Below are positions 56,551 to 64,000 of a stretch of 64,000 nt of DNA, piece by piece. The DNA comes from Gigaspora margarita (lineage: Eukaryota; Glomeromycota; Glomeromycetes; Diversisporales; Gigasporaceae). Location: NCBI GenBank assembly GCA_009809945.1, contig WTPW01002093.1, positions 52,355-116,354 on the forward strand. Reading direction: 5' to 3'. The notes below the pieces were generated by a model that ran no database searches, was not told the origin of the DNA, and was given only the letters and a program-made list of their open reading frames with translations. Position 1 is the stretch's first letter. The number at the start of each line of letters is the position of its first letter. Made by a program: the position numbers and the translations under genes.

Positions 56551-57730
56551 CTAATTAACTGATTTCATTCAAATTTAACCACTATCTAGTCTTCTGTTCC
56601 TGGTTTCACATGACAATATCACACAGCTATCTAGTCATTATATAGCAAATTAAGAACCATACATCCACAAAATCTTGCATATTATTAGATTATACATAAG
56701 GTGAAGTGAAGGTGTGAATGCATATTGAGAGCATCGCATGTTGCACCTTCACTGAGCATGTTAGTACTTTTTTCTATATCCAGACAACATCTTATCCTGT
56801 TAACATGACTAGTACTTTAGTATGATAAGATATCTGACCATTAAAAGAAAAAAAATAAATGCGATTATCCATAGAATGAAATTACAAATGTACCAATAGT
56901 AAAAATGTGCTTTTTAGACATAAATATCTGTGGCCTGTGCAAATTTGCATATCTATTCACTCAATATTTGGCATTTTTCATTTTTTTTCATAGGATTTTT
57001 TACTGGGTTGATTAAATAATAATCTCTGATTATCAAAGATGAAAATGAAAGAATTTGTTAATTGTTAATGCTCTCTTAAAATCATAACTCTACAATAGAT
57101 GAAAAAAATTCATGATATTAATAAAAAATAGCAAATACTTAGAAAAAATTACATTCCACTAAATATTTCTAGATTTTTCCATTTTTCATAAATTTTTGGT
57201 CAGAATTTTTGCTGTTCAGATTATAGCAATTTTATTTCATAGTTTTATGTCGATCTACCAACTAATAAAATCATGCTTATATCCAAAATGTGATTAGTGC
57301 GCTTAAACTAATGTAGCAATATAATTTGCTTTAACACTTTTAATTGGATATACAATTCGTAATCAAAAATATTAAAACTAAAATATCGATGAGCAAGTTA
57401 TGATCAAGAATGTTATTACAATTCGTGTTCTAGTAATTGTATTATGATTCATATGCAGTATTGTGTAACAAAATTCTTTATGGTAAGCATTGCTGCATGT
57501 GATATTCTGATTGGATGCAATAATCAAATGATTTCATTACATAATGGTCACATTCTTGCTAATTAAAAATCAAAATCAAGTTTAGATCTTTATTAGGGAT
57601 GGTTCAGTCAGATCATGACCAGTCATGACCAGTCAATAACTGTAACTGATATTGACCAGTTAGAAGAGGTTAACTGACCTGTCAAAGTTATGAGTGAACT
57701 CATGAAATCATATTGGAAGATATAGTAAGT
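56551..57730. other. AT-rich DNA with a hAT-like end motif at 57595
   Basis: TAGGGATGGTTCAGTCAG at 57595-57612 resembles the ends of the elements at 2542 and 61958, followed by repeated CATGACCAGT words. No second end or duplication was found. A short hairpin (AGTGAAGGTG...CACCTTCACT) is at about 56706-56753. Confidence 0.35.
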
Positions 57731-57989
57731 TAGTGGTGTTCAAAAAATTTTGCACATTGTATAATCTGAGCCACTCCAGCGATTTGGATTAAGACCTCGG
57801 CTGCGGAGCATTAATACTAGCTTTGTACTGTCAAGTAATATTATAGAAAAATTACAATCCAAGCAATTTTACTTAGTACACAATTAGCAGGTTGTTAGTA
57901 AAATTTGTTAAAATTTGGTGATATTGGGTAAAATTATTTAGATCAGAGTGTCTTGGCTACATGATGTGCAAAATTTTTTGGACATCCAA
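57731..57989. mobile_element. Tc1-like inverted-repeat element, about 259 bp
   Basis: Ends TGGTGTTCAAAAAATTTTGC and (inward from right) TGGATGTCCAAAAAATTTTG, continuing imperfectly for about 45 bases. No ORF inside. Boundaries are uncertain by a few bases. Confidence 0.55.
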
Positions 57990-58095
57990 TGGACTCAATG
58001 GTTGTGTGAATGGAGCTCAAAAAACTAGTATCTATTGGCTCCATACAGAGCTCCATTGGCTCCATTCGCAGCTCTATTGGCTCTATTGAACTCTA
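57990..58095 (+). repeat. Short imperfect tandem repeat CTCCATTGG / CTCTATTGG
   Basis: Five to seven copies of a 10-17 base word around GGCTCCATTGG and GCTCTATTGG. Confidence 0.5.
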
Positions 58096-58129
58096 TTGCC
58101 AACCTTGCTAGAAAGATATGATAAATAGA

Positions 58130-58245
58130 AAACCCATCATTTATAATTGTAGCCAAATTTGCAGATCATTTGACCAGAACTAGAACAAACCAATTTTAAA
58201 TCTTATCAAATGATATGCAAATTTAACAAAAATTAAGGATGATGG
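58130..58245. repeat. Foldback repeat ACCCATCAT...ATGATGGGC
   Basis: Arms of about 42 bp with AAATTTGCAGATCATTTGA-like inner part; similar wording recurs in the foldback at 62203. Confidence 0.5.
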
Positions 58246-59400
58246 GCCGTTATGTACACTTTTCATTTTTCTAAAATATTTTTTTTATATTATATTTTAA
58301 ATTTAACACTGAATATATCAAAGTTTGCAAACTTTGTTTATTGTAGAGACTAAAGTACTTATAAGATTGGACAATATGCTAAACGCAGTAAAACATATAT
58401 TTATCTATTGTATGAGAATTGATTGTTTAACCAAACATCACTTTAACAGGTTTTTGTCTTGATTAGGGTGCATGAGATCACTATAAAAAAATCTCTTTTT
58501 TTATTATTGTCTTTCGGAATTGCACTAACTAAATATATTATGAAATACATTACATTGGGTTCTACATCAACTTGTAAGTCAAATTTATTTGTAATATCAT
58601 AATAAATTTTATTATTGGGGATTTTTTTACTAATCAAGTTTTAAGTATATAGCGATAATATAATTTTTCAGCAATATTTATTACGGCAATATATTAATCA
58701 TCTTGTCATACTGCTTTCTTTTTGCTTTTCTAATCGAATTTTGTTACAATTCAGCTGAGATCGATGCTTATATGACCATTGCTACGTATATGTCAAATTA
58801 GATGCCCAGCTCTAACTTTACTATAATTCAAAGTAATATTTTGTAAAAATTAAGATAAACCCTATAAAAAAAGTTATGAAGCCATTTTTTATAATTAAGG
58901 CCACACCAATTTAAAATAAACACAAATATGTAATGTGCCACAAATATATACTACAATTTTATTGGCTACTAATCAAAACATTATAAAATTATCCTGTTGT
59001 AAATCTGTCATGTCCGTAACAAAATACCTGATTGGTCATCTTCAGAAAACGTGACCAGTGTGTGGGAAAAATTATTTTTATATCGTCATATAGATGTGTT
59101 AATAATGACGACAGTTTAATTTATCAGAACGTTTCTTTAGAGTTATAGTCCCGATTGCTGAATATAATACTAACTATTTAGAATTTAAGTTACTAAAAAA
59201 TGTGCATAATATGTGAGAAAACTTAATCTGTGTAAGGATTGGTTTTGTAAATAAGCTAACTATATTAGGATTATGATCATCGCGAACTAACATATAATTT
59301 GATGTTTGCATGATTTTAATGACAATAACAAAACATCATAATTCGTAATCGATCGGTGAATTAATAATCAATGCGTTAAAATTGTAACAGAAAACAGAGA
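58246..59400. other. AT-rich DNA
   Basis: No gene. A 64-codon minus frame at 58443-58637 has no recognisable feature. Confidence 0.4.
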
Positions 59401-59401
59401 C

Positions 59402-60295
59402 AACCATTTATTCTTATTCACATCCTCAGCTGTCATCTATAATTTTTTAAACATGAATTTTGTTCGCTTTGTAGATGCTCAATTAACTGAGATATGAGTA
59501 TCATTAATGACATGCGTTAGTGTTAATGTACTGCATATCGCCAGAATAGTAAGGTTTGTAAAGAATTTTTACAATGGCTCACGATAGAAATCAAAACAAC
59601 AATGCAGACTGGCTCAGGCTTAACCACATGTTACATTGTAATTATTAGAATAGAGTGAGTGAGTTTTATATGTGAATTTTTTAAATACATAAATAATCAC
59701 AATAATCAATACAAGCTCAACCTTTAGCTGCATATTATGTGTCGGATAGGTTTGTACCAAAAATTTTTTATACTAATTCATCACAATATTATCAGAAATT
59801 TCAATGAAAAATCAAGCATACAGAGGCAACCATTTATTCTTATTCACATTCTCAGTTGTCATCTATAATTTTTTAAAAATTAATTTTCATTCACTTTGTA
59901 GATGTCCGATCTGATGTTAATAATTTGCGTTAGTGAGTCACGTACTGCATATTGCCAGAATAGTGAGGTTTGTAAAGAATTTTTTATAATAACTCATGTT
60001 TTGTAACAAAATGGTTTACACTAACTTATAATAGAAATTATGGTAATTTTTCAAATCAGCTCAACCTTAACAACATACCATATATTGGAATAACAAGTAG
60101 ACAGAATTATTTACAATAATTCATGATAATTCCAATCAAACCAATTCTATATGTCACTAGAATAGTGAATAAGGTTTGAAACATAATTATTTAGAGTAAT
60201 TCATAATAGAATTTGTGAAAGCTAACTCAACATATTACTTGAATAGCAAGCAGGTTTTTAAATAGAATTTTTAAGATAGCTTATGATCTAAATCA
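59402..60295 (+). repeat. Degenerate tandem repeat array
   Basis: A segment of about 180 bp starting CAACCATTTATTCTTATTCA occurs at 59402-59590 and again at 59824-60000. A sub-motif, AGAATAGTGAGGTTTGTAAA followed by TTCATGAT-like words, occurs in further decayed copies near 59740, 60090, 60165 and 60240. No coding frame. Confidence 0.6.
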
Positions 60296-60446
60296 TGATG
60301 CCATAATTAAAATGCACACAAACTCAACCACAAAAATCAAGAAGAGAATTAAACCATTTAAAATAAGTATTATTTGCATCTTTATTTAGTATATGAGATC
60401 AATGTTTATTTATTAAAATATATAAGCTATTCGCTCTCTTATTTGC
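60296..60446. other. Spacer
   Basis: Nothing recognised. Confidence 0.3.
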
Positions 60447-60454
60447 GCTGTAGG

Positions 60455-61401
60455 TAGTGTGGGCAAATCCCGCGTGGGATTCGCGGCATCGAGTAGAGTT
60501 TCGGATTTTTTCACGATAAATAAAATATATATATATAAATCACCACTAAGAATGTAATTTCTCGTTAAAATAATAATCATTTCTTATAAAATTTACTGCA
60601 TTTATTACGAATAAAAATATTTATACAAATTTTGGCTACTTCTAAAACATCTAAATTTTATAATTATTAAATTTATGCGCCTTAATTTTTTCATTTGTTT
60701 TTAAATATTATTATATAAAGATATTCAGAAATTATAATGACAACAAAGCGATCAAATCATATAAGCGTATAAAACTTTATAAGTAATCAGGTGCATAATC
60801 AGATATAAATATACTAAAATTTGTAAGTGATCAGGTACATACGTACAAAAAATTTATAGGTAACCAGGTTATATACATACAAAAATTCATAAACGACCAA
60901 TAAGAAATTCATAATTGGGCTTATCAAATAGTCATTTTAATACTCAATAATCATCTAATATCACATAAATGATTGGCTCGAATTTTATTTACCTTATTAC
61001 TCATATTAAATAATCACTGAAATTTGAGATTTTTGCCCATATGGTACACAATATTCTTGATGTATTATTTATGCAAGAAATTAAAAGTCCAGATTCCCAT
61101 TTTATTAATAATAACAATTTAAAAATTTATTTCAACGTACAGTTTGCGCATTATCTCTGTACGTATGTATATATGTGCGAACGAGAAACAAATAAAAGTT
61201 AACGCGTGCAAAATATTTTTATGTACATTAAATACTAATTAGGCATTGGCCCACTTATGTTAAAGCAGGCCGGATAATTTGTTAATGCGGGCCAGATGAT
61301 ATGCTAATGCAGGCCAAATAATCTTATATTAAAAATCCCGCGTGCAGGATTTTGAATCCCACGCAGGATCACGCACGGATCCCGTGTGTGGCCCATCACT
61401 A
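60455..61401. mobile_element. Non-autonomous hAT-like element, 947 bp
   Basis: A perfect 8-bp duplication GCTGTAGG flanks it (60447-60454, 61402-61409). Inverted ends are TAGTGTGGGCAAATCCC and (inward from right) TAGTGATGGGCCACACACG, followed on both sides by GC-rich CGTGGGATTC-type words. 8-bp duplications and short TAGTG ends fit hAT. No transposase frame. The interior 60730-61000 matches 48455-48720 in reverse orientation, and 60960-61050 resembles 27530-27610. Confidence 0.8.
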
Positions 61402-61409
61402 GCTGTAGG

Positions 61410-61957
61410 TGTAATTATCTTTATAAAATTTGTTTTTGCAAAAATTGATAGTAACAATATTACTGCTTTGTGTTGTATAAAATAAATTTTTTATTTCTAA
61501 TTTAATTTAATCTGGGCGCCGATGGCGCCCAATTTTATCCTTGTATTGTATAAAGTTTTGATCTACACATAGGCCATATAAAAGACCCAGCTTTCTTACA
61601 GTTTACCAATTAGATAAAAATTAAATTTTACATTATTCTGTTTTCTTTTTAATGATAAATGTAGGTCATATAAGTATTATTTATACGCCAAATATGCTTG
61701 ATTTATCTCAAGTAATTTATTTGTTATAAAAGAAAAAAATCCGTTACAATAACAGCACATCTTGCTTTGAATTTAATGTGCTTGCAGCTGAGCCTCTTCG
61801 TGGTCCAGGTTAGCACATTAAATTTAAAGCCAGATGTTTTTTTATTTGTCATATAAAACGATCACCCTGTGATCCTTCAGATCTTTCACCAGCCGTTATT
61901 GGTTGCTATGCATCCATTAATAATACTACAATAAATTCATTTTTAGGGGTTACAGCT
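61410..61957. other. AT-rich DNA with two hairpins
   Basis: GGGCGCCGATGGCGCCC at 61514-61530 and a larger hairpin at 61758-61840. No gene. Confidence 0.4.
61758..61840. repeat. Hairpin with 26-bp arms
   Basis: Arms ACATCTTGCTTTGAATTTAA (continuing to TGTGCT) and the inverse ending AAAGCCAGATGT enclose a loop of about 31 bases with AGCCTCTTCGTGGTCCAGG. Could be a foldback transposon core or a structured RNA; no evidence decides. Confidence 0.45.
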
Positions 61958-62060
61958 AGGGATGTGTTCGGTCAGCTAGGTCAGCTATCAGTCAGCTATC
62001 ATTGACTATCGACTAGTAGTCGGCTAAAGCGGCTATAGCCGATAAATTACTTGATCAATT
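61958..62060 (+). mobile_element. hAT-like element end, single
   Basis: TAGGGATGTGTTCGGTCAGC matches the end of the element at 3398 (TAGGGATGGGTTCGGTCAG), followed by repeated GGTCAGCTATC and TAGTCGGCTA words like those at 2890-2940. No second end before the window ends was found. Confidence 0.45.
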
Positions 62061-62202
62061 TCTTAATCAATTTTTCAATCAAAAATATAAACAAGTGCCA
62101 AAATAATTATATTTCTATATGTTATACAGTTATACATAAGTACCTGAAAAAAAGTCGTCACATGCTGTAAACAGCCAATCAAAATATTGAAGATTCCGAT
62201 CT

Positions 62203-62320
62203 ACATTTTCAAAACAATCTAATTCTGGAGATAATTTGGCCTATTGGATATGAGTTTAAAACTCACCACAATAGGCCAAACGATCTGCAAATTTGACCAG
62301 AATTAGATCATTTCGAAAAT
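62203..62320. repeat. Foldback repeat
   Basis: Arms CATTTTCAAAACAATCTAAT and inverse, extending to CCTATTG/CAATAGG around a small GAGTTTAAAACTC centre. Confidence 0.55.
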
Positions 62321-62424
62321 GAAAAATTTTCAAGATTCTTGTGAAGATTTTTCTGTAACTACTTGATTAAGCTCAGTAATTTTTTTTATTTTTCTAGAAT
62401 CCAAAATAAAAAAAATTTTATCGA

Positions 62425-62550
62425 AATTTGATAGATACAGTAGTTGCTGAGAAATCTTCATTAAAATCGAATTTTACAAAAAACCAGTAAATTTCTTTTT
62501 TTTTTTAATTTTAAGCGAAGATTTCTCAACAACTATTGATTCAAATTTGA
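62425..62550. repeat. Foldback repeat
   Basis: Arms AGTTGCTGAGAAATCTTC and GAAGATTTCTCAACAACT, with flanking TTTGAT/ATTCAAA. Confidence 0.5.
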
Positions 62551-62707
62551 CAAGAATTTTTTTCTTTTAACTCTAAGATTATTAAATTGAAATATAAAAA
62601 ATTTATTGAAAGTGAATAGGCAAATCTTCACTAAACATTTAGAAAAAATTAGCCACAACTTTTCTATATGGATACCTAAACTTTGAACAAATATCACTTG
62701 GCACTCA

Positions 62708-62790
62708 CCTGATCAAATTCGATTGAATTAACTTTTATATACTTGTAGAATTAAAATAAAACTTTTGATCGAATTTGATCAGGTAATTAC
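62708..62790. repeat. Foldback repeat
   Basis: Arms ACCTGATCAAATTCGATT and GATCGAATTTGATCAGGT, loop of about 45 bases. Confidence 0.5.
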
Positions 62791-63618
62791 CAAATAATCT
62801 TCATTGAATTCATCTTGATTTTACTATAAGTTACTATAAAATTATAAAAATACCTTAGCTATCGTCACAATTTTAATTAGCTAACTGCCGTGGTCTACAA
62901 AATTTTGGCCCGCATTATACAATTTTTACGTAATTTTTGGCTGGAATTAAGTTTTTAACTTTTTATTACAAAAATAGAATTTTTTAGGGAAATAAACCTA
63001 TGATCTGCATCAACAACTTATATTCTTCCATAAAATAATTATCGAAATTTGCCGATGGTCATAAAATTCATCACGTACCCAGCTAATTTTCAAATCAGCT
63101 GCAAGTATCTAAATTCGATACTATCTACATCGGAATTGTTCAACATTTCTAAATTAGACTTTCGTTATAAATGCGAAATAAACTCCCAAAAGTGTAATTT
63201 CGGAGTTAGATAAGTATATCTGAATTAATTGTCTAATTTATAATCGCAATGGAATACTAACAATATCTGCATTGTTGGACAAATATAAGAATACACACTA
63301 CATGCAGCTCACAGCCATCTCCGTTAGAAGCAAATTCGCACCCAGACCCTCCCACCATGTGAATCTACATAGAATCTGCGTAGAATCTGTCATTTCGTAG
63401 TAGCTTAAACTTCTTATCTAATGCTACACATCGAGATTTCATCCGATGACGTGATACCTGGCTGCAATTATGTTATTTCTGGGAGCATATCACGTCTCGG
63501 TTTATATATCAATTGCACTGATGTATGCTGCTCACTCTCAATGAAGATTATTCAATAAGGTTTAATATCTGGCACTGCTAGCCAGATGCATCCAAATAAT
63601 AATAATAGAGGCTAGCCT
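62791..63618. other. Intergenic DNA
   Basis: No gene recognised on either strand. Confidence 0.4.
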
Positions 63619-63825
63619 AATGTTGTTAGTCGAAATACTCAATTTAGTCAAATATTTAGACAATTAGGTGTCTAAATATATTTCGACATGACATTATTTT
63701 TTGTCGAAATGTCAAAAGTCTAAATTTGACTAAATGTCTAAATAATTGACTAAATAAATACTATATGACTAAATGTCTAAATAGTTGACTAAATAAAATA
63801 CTATATGACTAAATGCCTAAATTAA
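63619..63825. repeat. Tandem and inverted repeat of GACTAAATGTCTAAATA
   Basis: A 38-40 bp unit (GACTAAATGTCTAAATAATT plus GACTAAATAAATACTATAT) is repeated two to three times at 63728-63822. Upstream, GTCGAAATA...TATTTCGAC and AAATATTTAGACA/TGTCTAAATAT form nested hairpins at 63629-63680. Confidence 0.6.
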
Positions 63826-64000
63826 ATATATACAAAAAAATTATTATGTAACATTAGCTATCATCATTTATGTACAATAATAAATAATTTTCACCNTTAA
63901 TTAATCTATATTATGTACTGTTCTTCGGTTTCCTGGTAGTAGTATATATGTTTAACCAATTTAACTCTATTAGTTACTAGGAGATAAGTTTCTGATTTAC

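Noticed and set aside
58443-58637. 64-codon minus-strand frame
   Set aside because: No recognised motif, no neighbour support; expected by chance.

Overview
The window looks like a repeat-rich, very AT-rich stretch of a glomeromycete (arbuscular mycorrhizal fungus) genome of the Rhizophagus irregularis type. The basis is the mix of gene families with short AT-rich introns: Sel1-like-repeat/protein-kinase genes, Kelch-repeat membrane proteins, BTB-BACK and F-box/LRR relics, a LINE whose ORF1 carries a CCHC knuckle, a Ty3/gypsy LTR element, and many small inverted-repeat transposons. No bacterial features, CRISPR arrays or rRNA genes were seen.

Layout. 1-1995: 5' part of a decayed LINE on the minus strand, inserted in the kinase part of a Sel1-kinase gene (copy B1, 1996-4055), which is also split by an 857-bp hAT-like non-autonomous element with an 8-bp target duplication. 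4157-14720: about 10.6 kb of nested insertions in the promoter of that gene. These include a structurally complete but coding-dead Ty3/gypsy element (4721-14061, minus strand, paired LTRs, polypurine tract, 4-bp target duplication) and an unusual 200-bp hairpin locus. 14718-47173: tandem segmental duplication of a unit holding a Kelch receptor-like gene (plus strand: A1 19899-21690, A2 36812-38601) and a Sel1 plus kinase locus (minus strand: B1 broken, B2 29162-31350, B3 42400-44590), in the order B1-A1-B2-A2-B3. A BTB-BACK pseudogene follows each Kelch gene, and a broken gene of an unrecognised family marks the left edge of each A unit. A GC-richer 46-bp minisatellite lies between A1 and B2.

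47174-64000: gene-poor, with gene relics (a fourth Sel1-kinase 5' end at 49.5-49.9 kb in inverted orientation, and an F-box/LRR pseudogene at 52.6-54.0 kb) and many small elements. The best-defined are a hAT-like element at 60455-61401 (8-bp target duplication), three TA-flanked elements, and several foldbacks.

Biology. The best candidate intact genes are the two Kelch single-pass membrane proteins (four exons, introns supported in both copies). The Sel1 and kinase ORFs of B2 and B3 appear to derive from one fused Sel1-kinase gene. Copy B1 still reads in frame across the junction, whereas B2 and B3 share a 2-nt deletion that ends the Sel1 protein and puts an ATG at the start of the kinase. 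B3 keeps the HRD catalytic loop; B2 lost it through two small deletions that together restore frame. I infer an expanding and decaying receptor/kinase cluster. I did not find a convincing wholly new molecular system; the duplicated Kelch + Sel1/kinase unit and its mosaic divergence are the most interesting signals.
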